64,000 nucleotides of DNA from Paenibacillus sp. JDR-2 (GTDB lineage: Bacteria > Bacillota > Bacilli > Paenibacillales > Paenibacillaceae), in the NCBI RefSeq assembly GCF_000023585.1, contig NC_012914.1:5215501-5279500 (forward strand), given 5' to 3'. The notes under the pieces are model-generated. The model made no database searches. It saw nothing but the letters and a program-made list of their open reading frames with translations, and was not told where the DNA came from. This document shows positions 1 to 8,272 of the stretch, piece after piece. Made by a program: the position numbers and the translations under genes. Within the stretch, counting starts at the first letter, position 1. Each line of letters begins with the position of its first letter.

Positions 1-300
1 CAATACGTATATATTTTTTTGCCGTTCATTATTGGCCGGGATTTTGCGCTCGATGAACCCTTTTTGCTCTAGACCTTGAAGCATGCTTGTAATGCTTGCC
101 CCGCGTAGATGAAACCGATCTGCAAGATCCTTTTGAATAATATGATTATCTTGGTTCTCGTAAATATAATCGATTACTTTTCCTTGTTGAGAGCTTAATC
201 CCAGCTCTTTTATACTCTCATCCGCTCTTTTCTTTAACTTGAGACCAATAATCTGAAACAAATCCATATAGGGCGTATCTTTTCGGGAATGCATGATCAT
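1..300 (-). CDS. MarR-family transcriptional regulator, 3' end cut by window
   Basis: The frame reads from an ATG at 298-300, preceded by a GAGGGGAC ribosome site, to the window edge, giving 100 residues of a winged-helix protein. Seen: the pattern LGLSSQQGKVIDYIYEN, then QKDLADRFHLRGASIT and LEQKGFIERK, which is the MarR recognition helix followed by the wing. It is divergent from the amidohydrolase gene at 460, and the region between them carries two copies of a GTTAG-N4-CTAAY dyad, so it probably represses itself and that gene. The family is well supported; the ligand is unknown. Confidence 0.85.
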   Translation of the reverse strand, partial: MIMHSRKDTPYMDLFQIIGLKLKKRADESIKELGLSSQQGKVIDYIYENQDNHIIQKDLADRFHLRGASITSMLQGLEQKGFIERKIPANNERQKNIYVL

Positions 301-320
301 CCATCGTCCCCTCTCTAATT

Positions 321-334
321 GTTAGGAATCTAAT
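321..334. promoter_or_regulatory. Likely MarR operator 1
   Basis: GTTAGGAATCTAAT is an imperfect GTTAG-N4-CTAAY dyad just upstream of the MarR start. It matches the second dyad at 398-411, so it is probably the autoregulatory site. Confidence 0.55.
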
Positions 335-391
335 TGTAAGTAGCTAAAATATACAGTGATCCTATAGCCTTGTCAAATAAAACTTAGCTTA

Positions 392-420
392 TTGACAGTT
401 AGAAACCTAACAGTTATACT
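392..420 (+). promoter_or_regulatory. Sigma-A-type promoter with embedded MarR operator 2
   Basis: TTGACA (392-397) and TATACT (415-420) are 17 bases apart. The perfect dyad GTTAG-AAAC-CTAAC (398-411) fills the spacer, so a bound repressor would block RNA polymerase. The promoter reads toward the amidohydrolase gene. Confidence 0.75.
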
Positions 421-459
421 CCGAAGTGTTGAATCGCAAACACATTGGGAGGAATTAAA

Positions 460-1770
460 ATGGAGAAAATAAAACAAAATGCTGCGTTAGAACAAATAAC
501 GGCAATTACGAATGTACGAATCTTTGATGGATATCAAATTATAGCTCCCAGACATATTGTCATTAAAGGGGAGTCCATTATTTCAGTGGGCGGAGACATT
601 CCCGCCGATGCAACGATTATCGATGGAGAAAATGCGACACTGCTACCTGGTCTGATTGATGCACATGTCCATACCTCAATTGGCGGATTACGAGATGCCT
701 TAAAATTCGGCGTTACAACTGAACTTGAAATGAACGGTGATTTTACTGGAAGAGGGCGCGAAATTCAGCTAAAAAATGTGGATGACATCGCGGACGTCCG
801 TTCTGCCGGTACAGCGATTACCGCTCCTGGTGGACACCCGGATGAATTACTGCCGGATGGAGATGAAATACCGGAATTCGTATTAAAGGAACTAGAGAAG
901 TTATCGGAGGAAGACAGGGAAGCGATGTTGGCCGCATACGCTCACGATCACGACGAAATACCGCAAGTTACGACGGTTGAAGAAGCGATCAAGCATGTGC
1001 ATACCCAAGTGGAGAATGGAGCCGACTATATTAAGATTATGATTGAAGAAGGAACGGTCATGGGTGCACCTGGCTTGCCCGTTCTAAGCGATGAGATTCT
1101 AAAAACAGCCGTGACTGAAGCCCACAAATTCGATAAGTTGGTCATCGCCCACGTCTTGACTGCTCTTTCATCGAAAGCAGCCATCGATTTTGGAGTCGAC
1201 GGGTTGGGCCACTTGTTTATCGATAGACCAGAGTGCACGTCAGAATTAGTTAAATCCATCGCGGATTCAGGAGCTTTTGTTACACCGTGCTTGGTGTTGA
1301 ATTCATCGATTATTGGAAATCCGGCATCGGAATTGGCGAATGATCCACGGGTTCATTCCAAATTAAGTCCGGACTGGATCGATATTTTGAACTCAAGCTT
1401 CAATACGTTCCCTCAAGGCAATATGGAGAACAGCTTTAAGAATGTGATGGATCTTCACCATGCCGGAGTTGATATTCTTGTAGGTACGGATGTTGCGCCG
1501 GTTCCCGTTCCGAACCTTGGTGGCCTTGCTCATGGGGCTAGCGTCCACCACGAAATGCAGCTGCTGGTGAAGGCCGGGTTCACTCCGACTGAGGCTCTTC
1601 AGTCGGCTACTTCCAAACCGGCCCGTTGCTTTGGTCTTCATGATCGCGGCCGGATTACCGAAGGTGCGCGTGCTGATCTTATTCTCATAAACGGCGATCC
1701 GACCACTAATATTTCGGATACCTTGTCGATTAAATCCGTATGGTTCAATGGTTCGCAGCAACTAGGTTAA
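460..1770 (+). CDS. Metal-dependent amidohydrolase (imidazolonepropionase-like)
   Basis: Start is the ATG at 460, 7 bases after GGGAGGA; the upstream TTG at 445 lies before that site. The product (436 aa) has the amidohydrolase fold signature: an N-terminal beta-rich part, GLIDAHVH near residue 70 (first metal histidines), a VIAHV histidine near 230, and GTDVAPVP with the catalytic aspartate near 343, followed by the returning strands ADLILINGDP. This is the length and motif order of the COG1228 group, which hydrolyses cyclic amides or peptides. The substrate cannot be told. It is controlled by the divergent MarR gene and ends at a bidirectional terminator. Confidence 0.85.
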   Translation: MEKIKQNAALEQITAITNVRIFDGYQIIAPRHIVIKGESIISVGGDIPADATIIDGENATLLPGLIDAHVHTSIGGLRDALKFGVTTELEMNGDFTGRGREIQLKNVDDIADVRSAGTAITAPGGHPDELLPDGDEIPEFVLKELEKLSEEDREAMLAAYAHDHDEIPQVTTVEEAIKHVHTQVENGADYIKIMIEEGTVMGAPGLPVLSDEILKTAVTEAHKFDKLVIAHVLTALSSKAAIDFGVDGLGHLFIDRPECTSELVKSIADSGAFVTPCLVLNSSIIGNPASELANDPRVHSKLSPDWIDILNSSFNTFPQGNMENSFKNVMDLHHAGVDILVGTDVAPVPVPNLGGLAHGASVHHEMQLLVKAGFTPTEALQSATSKPARCFGLHDRGRITEGARADLILINGDPTTNISDTLSIKSVWFNGSQQLG

Positions 1771-1787
1771 AATTAAATCGCAAATAA

Positions 1788-1812
1788 GAGGGACTGCAGC
1801 TTACAGTCCCTC
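1788..1812. terminator. Bidirectional terminator hairpin
   Basis: GAGGGACTG and CAGTCCCTC form a 9-bp perfect stem between the convergent amidohydrolase and VOC genes. Confidence 0.7.
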
Positions 1813-1841
1813 TCCTCCCTCAACCGAGGGTCAAACGTCTC

Positions 1842-2294
1842 TTATTTATTACCGAGTTGTTCCGCCAAACCGATTAGAAGTCCTTCATTTCCACGAATAT
1901 AGCAGAGCCGATACGAGTCCTCGTACTGAACCACTTCGCCAACGAGCTGAGCGCCATACTTAGTGAGTCTGGATACCATTTCGTCAATGTTTTCAACGGT
2001 GAACATGACGCGAAGATAACCGAGGGCATTTACAGGAGCAGTTCGGTGATCTGATATAGTAGGTGGGTTGAGAAATCGCGAAAGTTCAAGGCGGCTGTGG
2101 CCATCTGGGGTAACCATCATAGCAATCTCTACATTCTGTGAACCCAGCCCGGTTACGCGACCAGCCCATTCACCTTCGACAGTAGCTCGCCCTTCGAGCT
2201 TCAAGCCAATTTCCTCAAAGAAAGAGATCGCGTCATCAAGGGACTCTACAACGATGCCAACATTGTCCATTCTTAGTAATTTGTTTGTTTCCAC
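1842..2294 (-). CDS. VOC (glyoxalase/bleomycin-resistance fold) protein
   Basis: The 150-aa product starts at a GTG 12 bases after AGGAGG. It has two beta-alpha-beta-beta-beta halves: MDNVGIVVESLDDAISFFEEIGL near the N-terminus and a second half from about residue 85 (LRVMFTVENIDEMVSRL) ending RLCYIRGNEGLLIGLAEQLG. This is a single-chain vicinal-oxygen-chelate protein, a family that includes glyoxalase I-like enzymes and drug-binding resistance proteins. The substrate is unknown. It lies outside the cassette array. Confidence 0.8.
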   Translation of the reverse strand: METNKLLRMDNVGIVVESLDDAISFFEEIGLKLEGRATVEGEWAGRVTGLGSQNVEIAMMVTPDGHSRLELSRFLNPPTISDHRTAPVNALGYLRVMFTVENIDEMVSRLTKYGAQLVGEVVQYEDSYRLCYIRGNEGLLIGLAEQLGNK

Positions 2295-2370
2295 AGTTTA
2301 TTCCAACCTCCTGATATTTTATTTTATAGTTTAATAATTCGAAGTTATAACCACTCCTTATGAGTTTTTA

Positions 2371-2781
2371 TTACTTAGAGCCTTGTTTATATTCTCTATA
2401 CCACTCCCTACCTGAAGCCCACTTTTTATCATCGGGGTTTTCTTTTAAAATTTCTGAACAGGCCATTGCCATAATATATTCTTCCAGACCATCCTCGTCA
2501 TTACTTGCAAATTTATGCAGCATATAATCCAATGACTGTTCTCCTTGCGTAACAATATATTTGTAATTCAAATTATTTTCTTCACCTTTAATATAATCGT
2601 AGGGATTAGATGAAAATGATACTTTATTATTTTTGGGATTGACAATGTCATGGAGTCTTTCGTCAATAGATTGCTCAAATGTTTTATCCCTTGAATCCGT
2701 CCTTGCACTGCAACCAATTAAACTAGCTACAAATATAAAGGCGAGCAATATGAACAGCATGCTAATCAAATTTCTTATCAT
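2371..2781 (-). CDS. Small lipoprotein, function unknown
   Basis: The 136-aa product starts at an ATG after AAGGAG. A hydrophobic signal segment of about 20 residues ends in the lipobox SLIGC, so the mature protein would be tethered to the outer face of the membrane. The rest is charged and soluble, with an acidic YDYIKGEEN stretch. I do not recognise the family. Confidence 0.6.
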   Translation of the reverse strand: MIRNLISMLFILLAFIFVASLIGCSARTDSRDKTFEQSIDERLHDIVNPKNNKVSFSSNPYDYIKGEENNLNYKYIVTQGEQSLDYMLHKFASNDEDGLEEYIMAMACSEILKENPDDKKWASGREWYREYKQGSK

Positions 2782-2966
2782 AAAAATCTCCTTGATTAAG
2801 TTTTAAATCAGTCGCAGTACAACTTAATCGTATTCATCCTAGGAAGCTTAGAAATCCAATTCATTATTGTTGCAAGAGGCTTTTCGTAATACTGATAGGT
2901 ATTGTTTCCAATCGCCCCGTCAACAGTGTCCCCAAGTACCCGGGTGAATTCCCTTGTACGGCTCGA

Positions 2967-3533
2967 CTATTTCTCCAACTCATAGCGGGTCGCGATAATG
3001 CCCGAATCGAACGTCCGGCTGGACAGCAGCTTAAGCCTGATTTTCTCGCCGCCGTCGAATACCGATTTCCCGCTGCCTAGGACGACCGGACAAATCGTCA
3101 GTAGGAATTCGTCGATCAGGCCGAGCTCAAGGAGTGTCTTCGCAGCCCCCGGGCTGCCGAAGATAACGAGGTTTTTGCCTGGCTGCTCCTTGAGCGCTTT
3201 GATTTCCTCTGCGATATTGTCCTTGATCAGCATCGTATTGTTCCATTCCGGCTTGTCCATCGTGCTAGAAATGACGATCTTCTTAACATCCTGCAGCCAT
3301 TTAGCATGCTCTATACTGTGCCTCGACTCGTTCGGATCATCCAGCACCGTGGGCCAGTAGCTCTCCATCATCCGATACGTTGTACGTCCGTAAACGGGAG
3401 AGCCGACTTCGGCTACAACCTCCTCGGCGTATTTCTCAAATTCCTCATTGTACGGAATCCAATTCAGTCCTCCGTTCGAATCTGACGCATACCCATCCAG
3501 CGACACATGCATGAACAATACGAGTTTTCTCAT
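2967..3533 (-). CDS. Dihydrofolate reductase / RibD C-terminal domain family protein
   Basis: The start is set at the ATG at 3531-3533, 8 bases after GGAGGAG; a longer frame exists but has no ribosome site. The 188-aa product begins MRKLVLFMHVSLDGYA and carries VYGRTTYRMMESYWP and NLVIFGSPGAAKTLLELGLIDE, the NADPH-binding pattern of the RibD_C/DHFR-like fold. Members reduce pyrimidine or pteridine-like substrates, but many, including this one, have no assigned substrate. It lies just beyond the distal end of the cassette array. Confidence 0.82.
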   Translation of the reverse strand: MRKLVLFMHVSLDGYASDSNGGLNWIPYNEEFEKYAEEVVAEVGSPVYGRTTYRMMESYWPTVLDDPNESRHSIEHAKWLQDVKKIVISSTMDKPEWNNTMLIKDNIAEEIKALKEQPGKNLVIFGSPGAAKTLLELGLIDEFLLTICPVVLGSGKSVFDGGEKIRLKLLSSRTFDSGIIATRYELEK

Positions 3534-3674
3534 GTTCGTTTCTCCTCCGAATTCGAATTTATCTTGATCATTTTTTGGCCATTGTCCTGTATTTTGTCCT
3601 GTTGTTACATTCACTATAATTCATTACGTTACGTAAGGTTCAAGAGGCATCTGAATTTTTCTGCATACAACAAT

Positions 3675-3770
3675 ATAGCGTAATCCTACTCTTTACTTCA
3701 ACAAAAGCTGCAGCAGATCCTTCGATCTGCTGCAGCTTTATTGATTGAATATCGTTTCTCGTTAGCTTAA
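3675..3770 (-). repeat. attC-like site (distal end of array)
   Basis: Left core near 3680-3695, stem GCTGCAGCAGATC (3707-3719) with GATCTGCTGCAGC (3724-3736), right core TATCGTTTCTCGTTAGCTTAA (3750-3770). This is the leftmost site seen. Confidence 0.8.
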
Positions 3771-3790
3771 ACTACACTTTTTTCGAGCAG

Positions 3791-4283
3791 TTACAACGGG
3801 CTGGTAATAACCTGTTTCTCTTGTATTAAAAAATGATTGGTCTGATAGGTTTTTGCGTCATCCGCCCAATCCCAAACCTGAAATACAATTCTTTTGCCCT
3901 TTTCGAAAATGCGTGGCTCTGTAGCTCTAGGTTTTTCTTTTACCAACTCATCATAATCCCTTATGGTTATGAGAAGCAGGCCATCATTTCTAACTTTTGA
4001 ATACATATTTCTTACAGCCAATAATAAATCTTCATCCGTCAGAAGGTGCGGGACTGCATTATCAGCGGAAAGAACGACATCATAAGCTCCGGAAATATCC
4101 CGTTCTAATGAACGGAAATCAGCTACTCCAAAATTTATCTTGTCACCGAGAGATTCTGCCTCTTTTATTGCTCTTGCTATTGATACTGGACTTATATCAG
4201 TACCCGTTACTTTAAATCCGTGGTTAGCCAACCCTATTGCTTGTGTACCAATTATAAAAATCTAAGACAGACTCCTCCAACAT
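3791..4283 (-). pseudogene. SAM-dependent methyltransferase, frameshifted and N-truncated
   Basis: The readable frame from about 4262 to 3791 encodes GTQAIGLANHGFKVTGTDISP (SAM motif I and its acidic end, shortened here by position), DVVLSADNAVPHLL and a C-terminal beta sheet of a class I methyltransferase. The expected preceding residues (VLDF) are present but in another frame: an A5 run at 4256-4260 has shifted the frame. An ATG at 4281-4283 opens the first frame, and the normal N-terminal helix is missing, cut off close to the site at 4311-4369. It is probably inactive. Confidence 0.7.
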
Positions 4284-4310
4284 AACCACCGTCTACTTAT
4301 TAGTTCTATT

Positions 4311-4369
4311 CTTGATCCTGCCCCTCAGTTGAACCGTTGACTGAAGTTCATGTTCTCCCGTTAGCTTAA
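4311..4369 (-). repeat. attC-like site, short form
   Basis: Left core GATCCTGCCCCTCAG, small stem TCAGT/ACTGA, right core TTCTCCCGTTAGCTTAA. Only about 59 bp, the shortest two-core site. The TAA stop of the acetyltransferase lies in the right core. Confidence 0.7.
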
Positions 4370-4882
4370 ATCAGCATTCGACTCAAATACAAAGACAGGC
4401 CCATTCCATTTCTCGTTCTGCAGAATAGTCTCTAGATAATCATTGTTTGTATACTTAGAAATTATTTGCTTCCAAAAGGTATAAGCAGGCTGGTTATTAG
4501 CTGTCTGCCTCACTTCCCAAATACCAGTAAACTGTTCAAAGAGTAAGCACGCAACATGCCTGCCAAGCCCTTTACGGCGGTACTTCCTCATAATAAAAAA
4601 TTCACTTATTACATTGGTTTTCTCTGCTGTACTCCATTTCATATATTCCTTTGGTACATCCAGACTAATTAATGCAAAGCCCGCAATTTCTCCATCAGCC
4701 TTTACCATCAATGGACGCCGGTACTCGTCTGTCCATTGATGATCGAAGTATTTGTATAGGTACAAACCGTGATTATTAAGAACATGTCCGTCAAATTCAC
4801 TACTGTCGTAACGATATAGCTGTATGAGATTATTAAGAATTGTTTTATCTTCATAAGCAACCTGCAATAATTCGATTCTCAT
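4361..4882 (-). CDS. GNAT-family N-acetyltransferase
   Basis: The 173-aa product starts at ATG after GAGGAGG. It carries the GNAT core: a central EFFIMRKYRRKGLGRHVA segment near residue 95 (the acetyl-CoA binding R/Q-x-x-G-x-G/A loop, here RRKGLG) and a C-terminal strand-helix with NQPAYTFWKQII. Members transfer an acetyl group to a small amine or a protein; the substrate is unknown. The stop codon lies inside the right core of the site at 4311-4369, which marks it as a cassette gene. Confidence 0.85.
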   Translation of the reverse strand: MRIELLQVAYEDKTILNNLIQLYRYDSSEFDGHVLNNHGLYLYKYFDHQWTDEYRRPLMVKADGEIAGFALISLDVPKEYMKWSTAEKTNVISEFFIMRKYRRKGLGRHVACLLFEQFTGIWEVRQTANNQPAYTFWKQIISKYTNNDYLETILQNEKWNGPVFVFESNADLS

Positions 4883-4971
4883 TTAACCCCTCCTCCATTT
4901 GGTTAATTTTACCACAAACTTCATGGACGAGTAGGCTTATAAACAAACTTTTTTGTTTTTAATGTGACTAC

Positions 4972-6525
4972 TTATTTAGGTTCCCTTTTATTTCTAATTA
5001 AAAAAACACTCGCAAGCACTCCAATAAGTAAAAAGATGGAAATGAGCAAATCCACCTCTTTTATGCCGTCGTTAAAAGCAGTAAAAACCATATTCTTAAT
5101 GTCATCAAATGCCGGCACTTGCTTAAATGTCTCAGCTTGTTTGCTATCGAAAATATGCGAGCCAGCAAAAGCTCCAGCTTCATGAAAAACATCAAGCATT
5201 TGATTTTTACTATCTAAGTCAATGTTTTGAATATCCATAAACTGTCTGTCTAACGAATGGTTATACCCTTCCGTCAACTTAATTCCCAGCATTACCACGC
5301 CGAATGAAATGCCGACTTGACGAAATACGTTTAGAATCCCCGAAGCCATACCAACCTGTTTTTTATCAATAGAACTCATTGCAGCATTAGCGATCGGCGG
5401 GTTCACCAAAGCATTACTAATTCCTAGAAGGACAAATCCAGGCATTAAATAGCTCCATTCAACAGGAACTTTGATCGTTTGACGAATAACTATGATCCCG
5501 ATTGCCCCAATAAACAGTGCCCCGCTAATCAACCAACGATTGCCGATTTTCCCGGAAACCATCCCAGCCAAAGGTCCAAGTATGATGGTAAACCCGCTAA
5601 TCAGTAGCATTTTTACTCCCGTTTCGAACGCAGAATAACCCATATAATTTTGCATCAGTATGGTGAGGTAAGTGAATCCTCCGTACAAACCAGCTCCCAA
5701 AACAAAAGCCGCAATGTTGGCACCGTTAAATGACCGGCTTTTAAAGATAGATAATTCGATCATAGGTTGTTTGACCATTCTCTCGGTGATTATAAAAGCA
5801 ATTAATAAAACTATTGATAAACCTAATAGACTTAGAACATGCCAATCCGTCCATGAATAATTTTCGTGAACTTCTTTTTGAATTAAGGCTAATACCATAG
5901 TGAAAATCATTGCAGTGCTGAATACGAATCCTAAATAATCGATTTTTCCCTTACTATTTTTATTGCTCTCCTGTATGAAGAACATTCCTAATAGGATAGC
6001 CGCAATACCAAAGGGGATATTGACCAGGAAGATGGATCGCCAGCCAAAACTATCAACTAAAGCACCGCCAATAAGCGGACCGCCTGAAATAGCAAGACCG
6101 ACCACGCTACTCCAGATCCCTAACGCAAGTCCCCTTTGTTTTTCAGGAAAGGAAGCCGTAACGATCGTTAAGGATAAAGACATCATTGCCGCTCCGCCGA
6201 CTCCCTGGACACCTCGGAAAATGTTCAACCAAAGATCGCTGCCTGCTAAACCGCTAGTCAATGAACCGATAACAAAGATGCCTAATCCCATTAGAAAAAC
6301 TTTTTTGCGTCCGATGATATCTCCTAATTTCGAAACGGGCAATAACATCGCAGCATACACCAAAGTATAAGCATTCAATACCCATTGTAGATTTGAAAAA
6401 TCGGAGGAGAAACTTCTTTGAATATCAGGTAATGCTACATTCACAATTGTAATATCTAGCATCGCCATGAATACAGCCAAGCTAACTGTGATTAAGACCC
6501 ACCATTTCCTAATCGATTTTTCCAT
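4972..6525 (-). CDS. MFS multidrug efflux transporter, DHA2 (14-TM) type
   Basis: The start is set at the ATG at 6523-6525, 10 bases after AAAGGAG; the longer frame upstream runs over an operator. The 517-aa product begins with TM1 and MAMLDITIVNVALPDIQ, then WVLNAYTLVYAAMLLPVSKLGDIIGRKKVF (motif A region) and GGPLIGGALVDSFGWRSIFLVNIPFG (motif C), the signature of EmrB/QacA-type proton-driven drug exporters with 14 membrane segments. It lies 66 bases downstream of an ArsR-type gene, and matching operators precede both genes, so export is probably induced by ligand. Confidence 0.88.
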   Translation of the reverse strand: MEKSIRKWWVLITVSLAVFMAMLDITIVNVALPDIQRSFSSDFSNLQWVLNAYTLVYAAMLLPVSKLGDIIGRKKVFLMGLGIFVIGSLTSGLAGSDLWLNIFRGVQGVGGAAMMSLSLTIVTASFPEKQRGLALGIWSSVVGLAISGGPLIGGALVDSFGWRSIFLVNIPFGIAAILLGMFFIQESNKNSKGKIDYLGFVFSTAMIFTMVLALIQKEVHENYSWTDWHVLSLLGLSIVLLIAFIITERMVKQPMIELSIFKSRSFNGANIAAFVLGAGLYGGFTYLTILMQNYMGYSAFETGVKMLLISGFTIILGPLAGMVSGKIGNRWLISGALFIGAIGIIVIRQTIKVPVEWSYLMPGFVLLGISNALVNPPIANAAMSSIDKKQVGMASGILNVFRQVGISFGVVMLGIKLTEGYNHSLDRQFMDIQNIDLDSKNQMLDVFHEAGAFAGSHIFDSKQAETFKQVPAFDDIKNMVFTAFNDGIKEVDLLISIFLLIGVLASVFLIRNKREPK

Positions 6526-6550
6526 AATAAAAAACTCCTTTTCATGTTTT

Positions 6551-6570
6551 TGTGCACACATATGCATATA
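6551..6570. promoter_or_regulatory. Likely ArsR-type operator before the MFS gene
   Basis: TGTGCACACATATGCATATA; its first 19 bases match the reverse complement of the sequence at 6947-6966 at 17 positions. It is placed between the regulator and the exporter. Confidence 0.6.
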
Positions 6571-6591
6571 TTGAACAAAATAAAAAGCACC

Positions 6592-6924
6592 CTACTGCTG
6601 CAAATTCATGAGTGCTTTCATGTTATTCGTTGTCTTTTCGAAGGTATCGACAATAAATTGCTTATTTGCTTTGTAGTAAATTTCCCGGCCTTCTTTCCTT
6701 CTCAGCACGATATCAAACCGATTCATGTGATCCAAATGGCGAGAAATCACTGATCGGTTCTGCGGGAAGTTCTCCGCTATTTGCCCAATGGTCATTTCCC
6801 CATAAATAGAGAGAAATATCAGCAATTCACTTCGAACCGGGTCGAAGATAGCTCTGTAAAATTCAATGTCGATATTGTCTTCAATCAATTTCTTACATTT
6901 ACTCGGATCGTGATTAAGTCCCAT
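6592..6924 (-). CDS. ArsR-family (winged-helix) repressor
   Basis: The ATG at 6922-6924 follows GGTGGTGAG; the longer upstream frame crosses an operator and is unlikely. The 110-aa product has AIFDPVRSELLIFLSIYGEMTIGQIAE, then FPQNRSVISRHLDHMNRF (recognition helix) and the wing VLRRKEGREIYYKA, the ArsR/SmtB-like layout. There is no obvious metal-binding cysteine pair (one Cys near the start), so it more likely senses an organic compound. It precedes the MFS exporter in one operon. Confidence 0.85.
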   Translation of the reverse strand: MGLNHDPSKCKKLIEDNIDIEFYRAIFDPVRSELLIFLSIYGEMTIGQIAENFPQNRSVISRHLDHMNRFDIVLRRKEGREIYYKANKQFIVDTFEKTTNNMKALMNLQQ

Positions 6925-6946
6925 AATCTCACCACCTGATTTCATT

Positions 6947-6966
6947 ATATGCATGCGTGTGCACAT
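6947..6966. promoter_or_regulatory. Likely ArsR-type operator (autoregulatory)
   Basis: ATATGCATGCGTGTGCACAT, the inverse partner of the operator at 6551-6570, sits 22 bases upstream of the regulator start. Confidence 0.6.
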
Positions 6967-7202
6967 GTCAATGAACTTAAATTTTTTAAGCGAGTTCTTT
7001 TTTGAAATATAAGTTAAAGTCATCCGGAAAATGCTTTAGATTAAATTCAATTATTTTGTTTACGACATAAGACTTGTCGGTATTATTCGTCTCGCCACAT
7101 ATTTATAATTCCACACAGAACACTCCCTGTACCAAGCTATAGATAATAGCTTTAGTTCACCGCTAAATCCCAAATTTTGACCTGTAAAGAATATTTATAA
7201 TT

Positions 7203-7288
7203 AAGCTATTCTACCCGTTGAAACCTCCGATAGTAGGGAAGTCTGTTTACTTTTAGCCTAACAAAAAAGCAGCCGATATCGGCTGCTT
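7203..7288 (-). repeat. Broken attC-like site fused to a cotJ terminator copy
   Basis: A core variant AGCTATTCTACCCGTTGAAAC (7203-7223) is followed at 7267-7286 by AGCAGCCGATATCGGCTGCT, identical to the cotJ terminator stem at 51932-51951. A cotJC remnant begins directly to the right. Confidence 0.6.
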
Positions 7289-7436
7289 CCCTAAACCGCA
7301 GGGAATGGACAATCTCGCGTTCGCGAAGGAACTTTAAGCTGTTTGCTGTAATATAAGGTAAACCCGATGCATTAGCGTAATACAAAGCGTGATCGTGATA
7401 CACGTAAAGTGGCCCTAGGCCAGCTTCCTCCAACAT
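7275..7436 (-). pseudogene. cotJC remnant 1 (internal and terminal deletions)
   Basis: The frame reads LEEAGLGPLYVYHDHALYYANASGLPY, then jumps directly to SLKFLREREIVHSLRFREA, both matching the intact CotJC at 51985-52560 (LEEAGLGENYVNHD... and SLKFLREREIVHSLRFREA). About 40 residues between them are missing, and the tail after FREA is replaced by the cotJ terminator hairpin, joined at a shared GCTTCCC-like stretch. The 5' part is cut at the end of the upstream acetyltransferase. Not functional. Confidence 0.75.
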
Positions 7437-7437
7437 G

Positions 7438-8004
7438 TCATCGCTTTATTTTTGCAAAAATAAATGTGTCCCTCCATTCACTTCCATCAGCCGATAAATC
7501 TTCGCTCCTGATCGTACCCTCAAGTTCAAAGCGTAGTCGCTCAGGTATTAACTTACTTCTAGTGTTTTTTGTATCACAACGTATTTCCAAACGCCGGGCA
7601 TTCAACTGACTAAACGCAAAATCACAAATACCTTTCACTGCTTCTGTCATATACCCATTGTTATTACAACGTGTATCTATCCAATAACCAATTTCAAATT
7701 TCCGTACTTCCCAATCTATGTTATGTAAGCTTGACGTAGCAACAAATTGTCCCGTTTCTTTCAGAAAGACAAGGAATCTTAGACTTTCGCGAGTTAGAAA
7801 TTTAACATGTGCTTCTCTAATTATTAACTCCATGTCGTATTCGGTATGTTCATTTTGCGCAAACAATCTTAACCAAGGTTTCAACTCATTTATCGAAGCA
7901 TTAACGGCTTCAAAAACAACCTTGCCATCCCCTGGTTTTGCCATTCTAATAACTAATCGTTCAGTATGAAACTCATCTGGAAAATCAATCATTATCGGTT
8001 TCAT
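7438..8004 (-). CDS. GNAT acetyltransferase, RimJ/RimL type
   Basis: Start ATG at 8002-8004 after AAGGGGAAA. The 188-aa product begins FHTERLVIRMAKPGDGKVV, the usual opening of RimJ/RimL-like enzymes, then EIGYWIDTRCNNNGYMTEAVKGI (acetyl-CoA loop) and LEIRCDTKNTRSKLI (the conserved N-x-x-S helix). The family acetylates ribosomal proteins, amino acids or antibiotics; the target here is unknown. The stop codon overlaps the start of the cotJC remnant. Confidence 0.85.
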   Translation of the reverse strand: MKPIMIDFPDEFHTERLVIRMAKPGDGKVVFEAVNASINELKPWLRLFAQNEHTEYDMELIIREAHVKFLTRESLRFLVFLKETGQFVATSSLHNIDWEVRKFEIGYWIDTRCNNNGYMTEAVKGICDFAFSQLNARRLEIRCDTKNTRSKLIPERLRFELEGTIRSEDLSADGSEWRDTFIFAKIKR

Positions 8005-8149
8005 CAAATTTCCCCTTTGGTTTATTCCTGTCTTTTGAGAATAGCTTTACAGACTATTGCGAGTCCGCTTAGCAGTCCCTCAGCTATTCGTATTAAAAAA
8101 AGGCAACTAATTATTACGTCGTTTGTTAACTTCAATCGTAACTAATCCA

Positions 8150-8272
8150 TTAAATTATTTCGCTCATCAAGAGTGTGAGTCTGCATCTCCTTATAGCTAG
8201 TTCGTGATCTTTTTTAATGTCCTTTGCGATTTTTCTTAAGTCGCCCAGCTTAGTTTTACTATTGATCTTCAC
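8150..8272 (-). CDS. Small ORF, translationally coupled (40 aa)
   Basis: A GTG at 8270-8272 overlaps the TGA of the preceding gene (GTGA), with GGAGAG 3 bases upstream. It encodes 40 residues with a basic amphipathic stretch, LGDLRKIAKDIKKDHELAI. The coupling is the only support; it could be a remnant of a longer gene. Function unknown. Confidence 0.35.
   Translation of the reverse strand: MKINSKTKLGDLRKIAKDIKKDHELAIRRCRLTLLMSEII

Noticed and set aside
8041..8130. Another attC-like site near 8.05-8.13 kb
   Set aside because: Only CAGCTATTCGTATTA resembles a core; no dyad or stem could be drawn.
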